NCBI GenBank assembly: GCA_026122225.1
Contig: JANEZZ010001679.1
Location: 682,001 to 746,000 of the forward strand
Direction: 5' to 3'
Length of the DNA: 64,000 bases
Source of the DNA: Heloderma charlesbogerti
Lineage: Eukaryota > Chordata > Lepidosauria > Squamata > Helodermatidae
The stretch's first letter is position 1; the number at the start of each line of letters is the position of its first letter. The translations under genes were made by a program, and so were the position numbers. The notes under the pieces are model-generated. The model was not told where the DNA came from and made no database searches. It saw only the letters and a list, made by a program, of their open reading frames with translations. Of this stretch, positions 10,676 to 21,162 are shown one piece after another.

Positions 10676-12128
10676 AAGAGCAATCCTATGGTCCCTGGGT
10701 GAGCATCCCAGGGACCATGGGATGGCTCGGAAAACCCCGGCGAGGTCGGAGACACCACTCCAGTCTCAGAAGGGGGAGTTGGAGATCTGACCCCAGACCC
10801 CTACCCCCTACAGCCGGCACATAGACAATTGTGCCAGCTGCCTCTCCGAGGTCGGAAAAGTGACCGAGAAGGAGGAGGAAAGGGGGTGTTCCGATGAACA
10901 GGGAAGACAATTGACTGGAGAGGCGTGAATTAGGAATGCACGAAAGTCACTTACCTGGTCTCGCAGCTTGCTTCGCGGTGGGGGGGAGGCGCTTCGCTGC
11001 TCCCCCCGAAGTTCAGGCCGGGGGGGGGAGGCTTCCCACCTCGCCCGGCCGAAATTCAGGCCGGGGGGGAGGCTTCCCGCCTCACCCAGCCGCAATTCAG
11101 GCCGGGGAGAAGCGCCCCATCTCCCCGGCCGCGAACTTCAAAAGAAAAAAAAAACTCCCCTGTGATAGGCTACGTAACGATTAACGTAGCCTATCATGGC
11201 TAGATCTGCAAAGTCAGCCGTGATAGGCTACGTTAATCGTCACGTAGCCTATCCCGGGTGACTTAAAAAAAAAAAACGCATACGCAAATGGCGGCCCCCA
11301 TAGGGAGCCGCCATTCGCATTCCTTATTTGGTCCCTGTAGTCTACGTAAAGATTTACGTAGACTACGGCGAAAATAAGGGCAACGCTATTTGCATTGTCC
11401 TTATTTTTGCCGTAGTCTACGTAAATCTTTACGTAGACTACAGGGACCAAATAAGGAACGCGAATGGCAGCTTCCTATGGGGGCCGCCATTAGCCGTACG
11501 CGCTTTTTTTTTTTTTTAAGTCACCCGTGATAGGCTATGTGACGATTAACGTAGCCTATCATGGCTGACTTTGCAAATCTAGCCGTGATAGGCTACGTTA
11601 ATCGTTACGTAGCCTATCAGAGGAGCATTTTTTTTTTTTTACTTTTCTTGTAATGGCGGCGGCAGCAGCCGGTCAAAAGACCGGCTGCCGCCCCTGCCCC
11701 TGACGAAGACCTGCCGAACCGCCGCCGGGACCCGCCGCCAGGAGGGACATTCGTGAAAGGTAAGTCCCATCCCGGGGGGGGTGGGGGGCGGGGGTGTGGA
11801 GAATTTCTCCCCGAACAACCTTCGGAGGACCGAATGCATTGGCACTCGGCCCCCCCGAAGTTTCGGGGAGAAATTCTCCCCCATCCCTAGCGTGAATATA
11901 ATTTATCCTAAATCTCCTTCCCTCCTCCTCTGATGTGCCCTCACTAGGCAGGCTGAAAAGCCTGCCTAGCAAAAAATATGGGAGACCGGATGACAGGGAA
12001 GCGAAGATCACCTCCGCCATTCCTCCCACCCCACTGGATTTGGTCGGGCAGCAGGGCACAGGAAACTCAGAAGCCTCCAAGTTCAGGGACTTCCAAGCAG
12101 TGAGGGCGCAATCAATAGGATTGCATCC
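10676..12128. mobile_element. Harbinger-like MITE split by a hAT-like element
   Basis: Left end AAGAGCAATCCTATGG, right end AATAGGATTGCATCC, TAA on both sides (10673-10675, 12129-12131). The hAT-like element 10931-11889 sits inside with its own TSD. Without it the MITE is about 490 bp, near the 370-430 bp of the relatives at 4805, 16180 and 42119. Confidence 0.7.
10931..11889. mobile_element. Complete hairpin-rich hAT-like element
   Basis: Ends TAGGAATGCACGAAAG and TTCTCCCCCATCCCTA, flanked by the exact 8-bp duplication GCGTGAAT (10923-10930, 11890-11897). Outward AGGTAAGT words lie at 10949-10956 (inverted) and 11758-11765. The core 11160-11620 is a large palindrome centred near 11390, built of smaller ones (GATAGGCTACGTAACG/..., CAAATGGCGG/CCGCCATTCGC, TAGTCTACGT/ACGTAGACTA). 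The right end is a separate GC-rich hairpin (CTCCCCGAA.../...TTCGGGGAG). No transposase frame. Confidence 0.92.
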
Positions 12129-12131
12129 TAA

Positions 12132-12980
12132 CTTGTTATTTTAATGATTTATGTAGTTATAATTGTTTTTAGGGGTTGAATATGCAGTTTTATTATATTG
12201 TAATTTAAGTGTAATCTGTTTTGAGAGGGTTAGAGATGGCGCAGGTGTCCAAGGAGGGGATGGAGTGTGATGGACTCTCCCCCGTGCATCCAGCCTCCTG
12301 GGCCCTGCTTGCCAAGCCATGGGGCACTGACGGACCTGGCTGCCGAGCATCCTGGACCTCAGCGAGCAGCTGGGGGTGGTGCCGAGGTCTCGTTCTGCCT
12401 CTGTCAGCTGTCAATGAAGCCCTTAACAACCAGTGGGGGCAGGCGCCCAAGCACTCTATCCCTGTCCTCCTCTGGAGGATGACAGGGCTGCAGCAATAGG
12501 GGGTGTGCCGTGCGAGGACCCGTCTTGCCACCACCAGATGTCCAGGAAGCCGTTGAGAACTGGCATGGGCAGGAGGGGCCTCAGCAGCACCCAAGTGCTC
12601 TAGCCCTGGCCTCCTCATGAAGAGAAGGCTAGAGCACTTGGGGGTGTGCCATGCCAAGGACTACACTTTGTCACCACGGAGCATAGTTCCGCTGGGATAT
12701 GACCATATTTGCATAGGGATGGGAACATGGCTGCTGATCTCTGTGCCAACCCAGCACTTACAGAGGATGCTTTGGCTTTTCTTTCTTTTTTTAAGTGTGT
12801 GGGCGGGGAAGACACCCTCACTACCTCTTAACTATGTAAGTTTTAAAGTTTTAAACCCCATCTGAAAGTGCTGTGGAAGTCCCAGAAATAACCTCCCCCT
12901 CCCCAACACACACACAGCTATGGGACAAAGGTTCCATAAAGGTTGATGGGGGAGATTTTCAGTTCAGCTTTGATGATAAC
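12132..12980. other. GC-rich non-coding DNA with a diverged tandem duplication
   Basis: Two imperfect copies of a unit of about 130 bp (12409-12535 and 12547-12675) share GCCCAAGCACTCTA / ACCCAAGTGCTCTA, GTCCTCCTCTGG / GGCCTCCTCATG and GGGGGTGTGCC. No gene recognised. An (AC)n tract is near 12905. Confidence 0.4.
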
Positions 12981-13900
12981 TAGGGATGGGTGAACGAGCG
13001 ATATTCAAGATCTCTAGGGTTCACCAAACAACATCCTGCCACTCGTCTCTTACCCATTTCTTGTTCATGTTTGCAGTCACTGCTCGCTTTTTGTGCGAAT
13101 GGGAAACGTACGCAAACCAAGCCATGATTGAATGGGAGAATTGTGCACATCTCCCAAACTTTGCACAAGTTTCCTCCTAAAGTGGGCCTGATTCAATCAG
13201 CTGAAGCAATTTGTTCAAATTAGGACATTCGCACAAATTGAACTGGGAATCAGGAACAAGATGAACGTGTGCATGGATTCAACAACTTGCAAATATTTTT
13301 AGCAGACATGTGCTTGCGCTCTAGGGATGGCCGTAGCTGGGAAATCCATCCCTGTTGGGCTTGTCAGATTCCCCCAGAGCTCTTGGCTCAGCTTGAATTT
13401 GTGAAATGACCTACAGGCTTTCTCCCAAAATCTGGGAACTTAAGCATTTTTTTCCTAAAATCGCCACTTCCCCAAGATCCCCAATGTGGTGCCCACGGGT
13501 GCCATTTGTGCAAATTATAGTCATAATCTGCTTAACTTGCACAAATTTCAGTTGTAAATTGTGGAAACTTGCATAATTTGTGGACAAATTTATGGATGAA
13601 ATATGCACAAATTATGCAAATTTGCAGCTGTAAATTATACAGATGTGTTTTTTTAATGGAATGTTTTTAAAAAAATTTACAGAAATTCTGCCAGCTGGCT
13701 TGACTCATCGCACACTGTGTCAAGCCAGCTGATGGAAGATGGAATGGAGTCCAGGGGGCTGAGCTAATGAAAGCTCATTGAGCTCCACTCCCCCAACAGG
13801 ATTCCTCCAACATCTCTATCGTGCTTGCATTTGGGGCTTCAAATGGGGCATGTTCACATGCTTTGTAGGCAAAATGAATTTCTCATACTTTATATCCCTA
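12981..13900. mobile_element. hAT-like element, AT-rich subfamily
   Basis: Left end TAGGGATGGGTGAACGAGCG, right end TATATCCCTA. Flanking octamers ATGATAAC and GTAATAAC agree at 6 of 8. The interior is rich in TGTGCAAATT words and contains a CAGCTGGCTTGAC.../...TCAAGCCAGCTG hairpin near 13690-13730; parts resemble 45664-46113 in inverse orientation. No coding frame. Confidence 0.65.
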
Positions 13901-14942
13901 GTAATAACAGCAGGTAAACACTGATGGAAAAGGTACACATGCGAAGGCCCAATAAAAGGAATAATTGGTTTCTAATTAAAAGGACCCAAAGCCTTACTTA
14001 AAAGTGGTTGGCCTCCTCACTTTTATGGTTAGCTTCGTTCCAAGAGATAATGAGTCTGACACGAGCAAGTTAACCCGGCTATGTTTTTCAGAGGGGCTTT
14101 TGAAAGCACAAAGCCTGAGAGCTAATTTAGCACTTGAACTTCTTGTGTCATGAAAAGAAGAGACTGGACCATATGCATGTATTGCTTACATCAGCCTTCC
14201 ACAATTTGGTTGGGAAAGGCCCTCCTATAATTGCTCAACAATTGCTGGCTGCTGACAAGAAAAAGAAGAAAAACAAGAATTCTGGAACTGGATTTGCATC
14301 TGCCTGGAATGGGTCCAAGGGCAAAGTCCGAGAAGGGAGTCCACAGATTTCGGATGGGACTCAGAGTGGAGCGAAGCACAAAAGTTGCCTGTTCACCTGA
14401 TGTCTACAGCTAAAAAAAAGAGATAGCTGGGGGCACGGGGAGAACAACCGTGACCCTTGCTTTTCTGGCCACTGGCTCCAAAGCAAGAAAACCAACCGTG
14501 TTTGGGGGTGGTTTTTAATTATTTATTTTTCCTGCTCAAAGATCAGCTCTACAATGTTTGGTGCTTTGCTCAGAAAACAGATGGAACCACAATATTTGCC
14601 TAATTTGCTGAGGCTCCTTCCATGTCATCACCTGTAAGGGTGTGTGTAAAGTCCCTCAGAGTCAACATACATGTGATGTTAATTGTGTAGCATGTAGTTG
14701 GGGCTTGCCCCTTTTTGTTTTTAACTGTAGTGCAGCCCTGATTTGGATCAGGACCACCATGCACTGGGAATGATTATTAAATCTCCACCCTGCTCTGTTT
14801 GCTTCCCAGTATTCCCCCTCTGGTGCACACTAGAGGCTAGAGTGCTCTTGGGCATTGCAAAGAAATGCCTGCATCTGACTGCTGAGTGTTACGTAATGTG
14901 TATTTTGCATGGCCTCTGTGTGTCTGAGTAGGCCTGAGACCT
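13901..14942. other. Low-repeat DNA, possible conserved block at 13975-14150
   Basis: No repeat family recognised in the first half. The 13975-14150 block has balanced composition and no microsatellite. The short open frame at 14134-14400 has no family resemblance. The block is a candidate only for cross-species comparison. Confidence 0.3.
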
Positions 14943-15709
14943 TGTTATGTTATGTTACAGGCCTATGTAGTAGTTGCTTAGTGATGTTCTGCAGTAGGAG
15001 AGAGAGAGAATCACTTTGAATATTGGTCGACGAGGCCTAGATCAGGTAAATTTGATTCTGATTGCTGGGTGGAAAGGGGCAGATGGGAAATGACAGCTGA
15101 CAGAAGACAGTTGAGTGAGTCAGTTTGTGGAGAGTAAGGGAAGAGGTCTGTTGGTTGGTGTGAGGCATTTATAGAAAGACTAAGAGAAAGTTGAGGAGAA
15201 AGACCTGAATATTAAGCTATTCTTCTCTGTGGGATAACCATACATGGCTGGTGAAGATCAGGTGCTGGGAACAGGTGGTTGTGTGATGCCAGGAGGCTAC
15301 CCTAACATCTTGCTAGAAGAAGGTTATACAAGCAGGCACTATAGACCCAGAGAAACTGACAAATCAGCCAAAAATACAGCAGGAGGAGCTTTGGTGTCAG
15401 AGGAAGACTATACCCAGAAACTGGACCTAGTTATAAGTGTATTTGGCTGGGGGGGGGGGAGATGTAGGGGGTTTGGCCTGAGGTAAAAGAAGTCATTAGA
15501 GGCTTGTAGCAGTAATAGTGTCTCTTGAGTCCTTAAGAATTGTCACTAGACAGACTTTTGAAAACCCCAAATATTAGTAATCCCTCGTGTGCAAAATATC
15601 CCTTTAATAAATTGCTTGTTTAATAGTTCATCTTGTCTCAAGAGTTGGTGCCCATCTCACAGCTAAGCCTTTTATACCACCTACTAGGAGGTTTAAAAGT
15701 ATTCTAACA
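14943..15709 (+). mobile_element. Possible LTR with adjoining leader (retroelement)
   Basis: Begins TGTTATGTTATGTTACAGG and ends ATTCTAACA, so it has TG...CA ends. An AATAAA signal is at 15606-15611 about 100 bp before the end, as expected between R and U5. Directly after it, AGTAGCAGAAG at 15715 and AGTGGCAGAAA at 15747 resemble primer-binding-site leader sequence of LTR elements. No gag, pol or env frame follows, and no second LTR is seen. It could be a chance arrangement. Confidence 0.4.
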
Positions 15710-16179
15710 GAATTAGTAGCAGAAGAAAAGGGTCAGCTTACAGAACTAGTGGCAGAAAATTTCTTAGGCCCTGAGTTGCTATAAATAAGAAACCTCATAG
15801 ATGGGATTGCCCAGTGAAGGAGCAGTTCCCCCGTAGGTGATGGCAGTGCTGGGGGATGCAAATCCCCCATAGGCATGCTTTCTTATTCATTTCAAAGGGA
15901 TGATCCAACCACACACATAAGGACAAAGCTTGTGTTCCACGCAGGTCCTCCATTAAACCTAACCAAGAATCTACAACAACTTAGGGATGCATGGACTGTG
16001 TAAAATCTGCTCTGTGTAAAATTCACAGATTGTCAGGCACCTTCTGTGCCGTCATCTGCCCACAGACAGATGCAAATATTTTTTTTCATCACGCGGAAAA
16101 ATACAGAAATAATTGTGTAAATAGTTACATGAGAATTTATGTAATTATTTACATAATTTATCTCAGTACATAACATGTA

Positions 16180-16561
16180 CAGAGTAATCCTATGGCTGCT
16201 AGACACTGTCCGTGCTCCAAAGTCGGTTCCCGGAAAACTGACTGCCCCTCTTGTCCACGCTGTCTCGGAGGCAGCAAGGAGAAGCCCCATCCTCCATGTT
16301 CACAAGAGGAGCACAGAGCGACAGAAAAGGGGTGGGGCTGGGGGCGTTCTGGGGTGTGGAGAGTGGAGCTGTGCATACGGCACATCTAATGTGTTGTACG
16401 GCAGCTTCCTCTCTCGGTTGGCGCCCTGCCACTAGACAGCCGAAAAAAAGCAAGGCAGGAGAGGCGCGAACCATCCCCCCGCATGCCTCTCCTGCCTTGC
16501 TTTGGACAGGTGGTTGCCTCTGAGTTTGGAGGTGGCCACCTATCTAGTTAGGATTGTGCCC
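16180..16561. mobile_element. Harbinger-like MITE nested in a hAT-like element
   Basis: Left end CAGAGTAATCCTATGG, right end TAGGATTGTGCCC, with GTA (16177-16179) and TTA (16562-16564) outside. The empty site survives in the relative at 52026-52412, where CACATTTAGTG carries one TTA (52196-52198). This supports a 3-bp TTA duplication and the exact borders. Confidence 0.8.
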
Positions 16562-16670
16562 TTAGTGTATTGTCGCCCATTCCATTCAGTGTTTCCTCAG
16601 CAGAAACATATGTAGTTTTGTATGGATTTATATGTGTAAATTTCAGGAAAGTAAAAAAAAAATCATCCAG

Positions 16671-16748
16671 GAGTCATAGAATCATAGAATAGTAGGGTTG
16701 GAAGAGGCCTACAAGACCATAGAGTACAATCCCCTGCTCAATGCAGGT
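16671..16748 (-). repeat. CR1 LINE 3' end
   Basis: Minus-strand CR1 terminus: the inverse of ATTCTATGATTCTATG at the left, then GTTGGAAGAGGCCTAC and CCCCTGCTCAATGCAGG. It replaces or interrupts the hAT-like element at this point. Confidence 0.8.
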
Positions 16749-16819
16749 AGATTCCGCTGGTCAGATTCTTAGAAATCTGAGCTCATTTTAATCCATCTCA
16801 AACCACTCCAGCATCCCTA

Positions 16820-17439
16820 CAAGTAGGGGAGCTCTGTGTGGATATTGAAGCTCCTGAATCTGTAAGAAATCTCTGGAATGGGGTATGTTCTAGACAACAG
16901 CAACCATTTTCTTCATTTCATTGAGCATTCCCCTACAATGCCACTTCAGCTGGAAATATGCAAGCCATTTGTGCACCACTGCAGCCAGAGGAAATTGGGT
17001 GTGTGTGACATGGAGAGATTGTGGTGTACAAAGTGTGCAAATGAAGCACTAACCTGTCCTTAATAACACAAACAGAATATGGTCATAAAACTACCTACAC
17101 CAAATAACATAGATATCACATTTGTTATGTGGAATTCTGTTGTATATGTTGCATTTCTTTGCTTAGTTTAAACGCACACCAATCAATACCAGGTATCCAA
17201 ATGGGGAGAAAGGAGGTGAAATTGCCTGGAAAATGTGTGTGGAAAGAATGCTCATTATTGTAGGCTGTCTACCCGATGAAGTGTTTTTAATGATGAAGCT
17301 TGCCAAATATAATACAGTCTTTATCGATCCCCCTACTGCACATTTCGTAAACGAAGAACATTATAAAAGAAATAGATCTGATGAAAAGAATATATTCTGA
17401 GGGCTGTAGGTGTGATAAATCCTGTGGCTGAACAAACTG
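16820..17439. other. Low-repeat non-coding DNA
   Basis: No element recognised. The 17220-17400 part is AT-balanced, non-repetitive sequence without a long frame, a candidate for comparative checking only. Confidence 0.3.
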
Positions 17440-18284
17440 TAGGGATGCACGAAAGTCACTTACATGGTCTCGCAGCTTGCTTCACAGTGGGGGGGAGGCG
17501 CTTCGCTGCTCCCCCCGAAGTTCAGGCCGGGGGCGGAGGCTTCCCTCCTCGCCCGACCAAAATTCAGGCCGGGGAGAAGCGCCCCGTCTCCCCGGCTGCG
17601 AACTTCAAAAGAAAAAAAAAAAGTCCCTGTGATAGGCTACATAATGACTAACGTAGCCTATCACGGCTAGATCTGCAAAGTCAGCTGTGAAAGGCTACGT
17701 TAATTGTCAAATAGCCTATCACGGGTGACTTTGAAAAAAAAAAAAGTGCGTACGCAAATGGCGGCCCCCATAGGGAGCCGCCATTCGCGTTCCTTATTTG
17801 GTCCCTGTAGTCTACGTAAACATTTACGTAGACAACAGGGACCAAATAAGGAACGCGAATGGCGGCTCCCTATGGGGGCTGCCATTAGCGTACGTGCTTT
17901 TTTTTTTTTTTTAAAGTCACCCGTGATAGGCTACATGACAATTAACGTAGCCTATCACGGCTGACTTTGCAAATCTAGCCGTGATAGGCTACGTTAATTG
18001 TTACGTAGCCTATCATGGGCTACCATAGGAACGCAAATGGCATCCCCCACTCAGGTCGCCATTTGCGTCTGCACCAGCCCAGCAGCGGCTGGAGGCCCCG
18101 CTGTAGGTTGGCCCGGCCGGCGGCTCTGCGGCCTGGCTGAGGAGCAGAGCCGGCCGGGCAGGATTCCGGGGGGGAGGAACAGATCACTTCCCCCCCCATC
18201 GAGGATTCCGAGGGAGGAACGGATCGCCTCCCCCCACCTCCGGAACCCGACAGAGCCAGGTAAGCAGGGTTTCGTACACCCCTA
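17440..18284. mobile_element. Hairpin-rich hAT-like element with hybrid ends
   Basis: Left end TAGGGATGCACGAAAG matches 10931 and 61090. The right end GTTTCGTACACCCCTA with CAGAGCCAGGTAAGC instead matches the inverse of the left end of 21163-21944. Core palindromes run from 17630 to 18020. The donor-like word is altered at the left (ACTTACAT) and kept at the right (18258-18265, AGGTAAGC). Flanking octamers ACAAACTG and GTTACAGG do not match, consistent with a recombinant of two subfamilies. Confidence 0.8.
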
Positions 18285-18486
18285 GTTACAGGGAGCACAT
18301 TACTACCTTGTTACAACAGCTTCACTGGCTATCACACCTACCAGTCTGTTTCTGGCCTCAATTCAAAGTGCTGTTTATTATCTTTAAAGACCTATATGAC
18401 TTGGGACCAGGCTACCTAAAAGACCACATTCTCCCATATGAACCTGCCCAGGTTTCAAAATCTTCCAGGGAGGCCCTTCTCTCATC
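18285..18486 (+). mobile_element. L2-like LINE fragment
   Basis: Plus-strand frame reads LQQLHWLSHLPVCF, FKVLFIIFKDLYDLGPGYL and SREALLSS: the HWLP / F(K)VL / GPGYLKD pattern of the L2 C-terminus. It is cut at 18486 by a TAGGGATG end. Confidence 0.75.
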
Positions 18487-18670
18487 TAGGGATGTACGAA
18501 TTGTGTACCTTCAGTGCCGCTTGACTTCTGCAGTTTGCATCCAGTGCGCCATTCCACCATCCACAAGCCCCTGGAATTCTCCTCTTTTTTTTTCCGCTCT
18601 GAAAATTATGAGGATGAATCCATACCAAAAACTGTAATTCCCGTGCCCAGCCATCTCCGTGAGTCCGCAT
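18487..18670. mobile_element. Possible hAT-like element, left end only
   Basis: TAGGGATGTACGAATTGTG interrupts the L2 fragment at 18487. I could not find a CATCCCTA right end with the octamer CTCTCATC, so the right limit is a guess. From 18671 to 19340 there is unassigned sequence, including a tRNA-like GGGTTTGAATCCC near 19190. Confidence 0.4.
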
Positions 18671-19340
18671 AACTTCTGTAAGAATCGCTGTTTTTTGTAA
18701 ATATTTACGTATTTTTTAAAAAATTGAAATCCTCCATCTCTGTTTACTTTCAGCCAAAACCCTTCCTCTTCCTAGGGGCTTCCCAAAATAAGGCTGTCTT
18801 AGGTGTGCCTGAGCGATAAACTATTTGTTTAAAGCAATGCTGTTTTAAAGAAAGAAAAAAACCTTTTAAAATGACCGTGCCGGTCCGGGCCGTGGATTGC
18901 CCCTTATGTGGCCTATCTCCTCACACCTACAGACGCATGTGCTTGCATGCATGTGCACACACAGCAGCTTTCCCCTCAAGAATGTCTCGCTGGGTGAGAA
19001 TTTTGGTTCAATTTGATTTTGATAAGAATTTACCCAAATTAGCAAACTTCTCCACATTTGGGATAAAAAAGAACTTTGGATTTTAAAAGATTGAATGTGA
19101 GAGAAAAACTTGAGTGTGAGAGAAACCAGAACTGGCAGATTCATCCGTCCAGGCCCAGGGTTTTGAGTACGTTGCCTTTAAAAGTCTGGGTTTGAATCCC
19201 TGGGTTCACAACCATGTTAGTGCTGAATTGGGGTTGCCACCTCTCTCTTTTTTTCTGACAGTCTCCTCATCATTAACAGCTATATGGCAGGCAGGTACAT
19301 CATGGTCCTCTCCATGCTCAGAATAGCTCAGAATTATTAC

Positions 19341-19371
19341 TTTTCTTTCTTTCTTTCTTTCTTTTCTTTTC
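19341..19371. repeat. (CTTT)n tract
   Basis: Pyrimidine run of imperfect CTTT units. Confidence 0.9.
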
Positions 19372-19449
19372 TATGCCACCCTATTAAAAAGAAAGCTCAG
19401 GATGGCTCACTTTGCATCATGGGAATCAAGGTGGTATACAAAGGGCTCC

Positions 19450-19530
19450 CAGACAATCTCCCATCCAGCATCAGACCAAATCAGACCTGCCTTAAGCAAG
19501 GTGGCTACACAATGTACCTTTCAACCAGGT
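19450..19530 (-). repeat. 5S-rRNA-like SINE remnant (degenerate)
   Basis: CTCCCAGACAATCTCCCATCC, then CAGACCTGCCTTAAGC and AAGGTGGC follow the order of inverse 5S rRNA with many changes. Less certain than 33452-33532; the alternative is chance similarity. Confidence 0.4.
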
Positions 19531-19988
19531 TTGGGGAACCATTACTGGTGTCCTACTGAACCCATCATTTCTTACCATGGGTCAGGCTGGCTAAGGCTGA
19601 TGGAATTGGAGTCCAGAAATATCTGGAGAGCCACAGGTTCCCCAGCCCTGCTTTAGAATGTGACCTGGTCTAGATCCATTTATTCTCCCAAGTAAAGGAT
19701 TGCAAGGATTAAGTGGATCCAGAGCATTGGGAGAAAAGTAATATTATCATTTGTTGATGCATTTTACTTCCCAGAATTGGATCCTTTTGATCTACTAATT
19801 TTCAAATCATACCCCCCCCCCGCACACACACACATATGGGAGGAAGGATCCTTTGAGTTAGGGGAAGGGTTTTAAAACTAATTTGTAATGCATATTAAAA
19901 AGAAGAATATCATATTTTTGGTGTGATAAAAACATCTCAGTCTTTGCTAGATATTGAATAACTTGATTCTTGTTTCCATTACATAAAG

Positions 19989-20426
19989 TAAGGATGAGTG
20001 AACAAGCAATGTTTGAGCTTACCAAGATTCTCCGAACATCAGCTCACTGCTCTCCTCGATTGGCGCTCGCCTTTGTGATGGCTGTTTGATTTGTGCAAAT
20101 GGGAAAATTGTGCAAAATCAATGAACAGCTATCAAACATGGAAGTTGTGCAGACAATTCCCAAGCCTGAACATATTTTCAAAATTGCACACATTCTCCCC
20201 ATACGCTAGAATGTGGGTGATTTAAAAGTTGCATATTTTGAGAAAGTTGCACATTTTGAGAGACTTGCGCATTTTGAAAAAGTTGCACTTTTTTCAAGTA
20301 TGCGTATTGCAAATGTCAAAGCCAGTTTAGGAATCTGCGTGCTCTGTTTGTTGTTTGTGTTCAGGATTGCAAGCGGGGCATTTTCAAGTGATTTGCAAAC
20401 TGAAATGAAATATTCATACATGCCTA
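19989..20426. mobile_element. hAT-like element, AT-rich subfamily
   Basis: Left end TAAGGATGAGTGAACAAG, right end TTCATACATGCCTA. Flanking octamers ACATAAAG (19981-19988) and ACATAATG (20427-20434) agree at 7 of 8. Interior words TTGTGCAAA, GCACATTTTGAG and GGGGCATTTTCAAG place it with 9260-10136 and 43017-43452. No coding frame. Confidence 0.75.
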
Positions 20427-20485
20427 ACATAATGAGATGTTTAATTTTGGTCAAAACAGGACTGTGTGCTTTGTGACTGACCAAG

Positions 20486-20640
20486 TCATGGAATCATAGA
20501 ATCATAAAATTTGAAGGGACTACAGAGGTCATCTAGTCCAACCGCTTGCTCAATTCAGGATCTACAATGCAGGATGCAACTATAGTTCCCTGAGACATGC
20601 ATTGGTCTACCCTTTCCATCATTCCTAGCACATCACATCT
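20486..20640 (-). repeat. CR1 LINE 3' end
   Basis: ATGGAATCATAGAATCATAA at the left, then GAGGTCATCTAGTCCAACC and GCTCAATTCAGGATC: the inverse of a CR1 terminus. Confidence 0.75.
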
Positions 20641-21154
20641 GGAGGGATCCAGGTTGAAGCAGGCTGCCTTAGATCAAAGAAAAACCAAGCAGAGGGTATC
20701 ATTAATCCACCTGTAAGTTTTGATAGTTAAAAAAAGATGCTACAATTTTCGTCAGCTCATTTAATTTATATATAGCTTAGCAAATGTATTTTTATCCCCA
20801 AATTAACCTTTCCCTGAAGAAAGGTCACTTGCATCAAAAAGAAGGAAAAGAGAGAGAAATATTCCATTATTTAATCATCATATACTCTGAAAGCTAGTTT
20901 GATGAAAGCCTCCTGTCCCCCCCCTCGGTAAAGGCTTTCTGGAGAGATTTTGTCTTATGTAATTAAATGCTCATATCAGAAATTCTGATTCACCCAGCTT
21001 CGTAGTAGCTTCCCAGTGCACCAAATAATCAAAGTTTTGTGCTTGCTTGTGCTTGTATTTCAACATGCTTATCTGTTCTGCTTCTGTCTAATGAACCTCA
21101 GAATTAACACAGATATTTGCACCCTGATCCAGTTGTCCATGTGTACGCAGCTGT
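20641..21154. other. Low-repeat non-coding DNA
   Basis: No repeat family recognised apart from a C run near 20920. The stretch 20860-21010 (TTATTTAATCATCATATAC, GTAATTAAATGCTCAT) is AT-rich and could be constrained or simply unique. Confidence 0.3.
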
Positions 21155-21162
21155 GGCATCCC

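Larger units (their letters stand above)
15982..16819. mobile_element. hAT-like element carrying a MITE and a CR1 piece
   Basis: Starts TAGGGATGCATGGACTGTG and ends CCAGCATCCCTA. It is the same subfamily as 52026-52412: shared GTCAGGCACCTTC, TTTCCTCAGCAGAAAC and GATTCTTAGAAATC words in order. Relative to that copy it has gained the MITE at 16180-16561 and a CR1 3' piece at 16671-16748. Flanking octamers (CAACAACT, CAAGTAGG) match poorly, so the TSD has decayed or an end was lost. Confidence 0.7.

Noticed and set aside
12205..12657. 150-codon minus-strand frame
   Set aside because: Composition-driven; it covers the diverged tandem duplication and has no recognisable domain or splice context.
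13324..13365. TAGGGATGGCC...AAATCCATCCCTG as a nested 40-bp hAT-like element
   Set aside because: Too short and without a duplication; probably a hairpin within 12981-13900.
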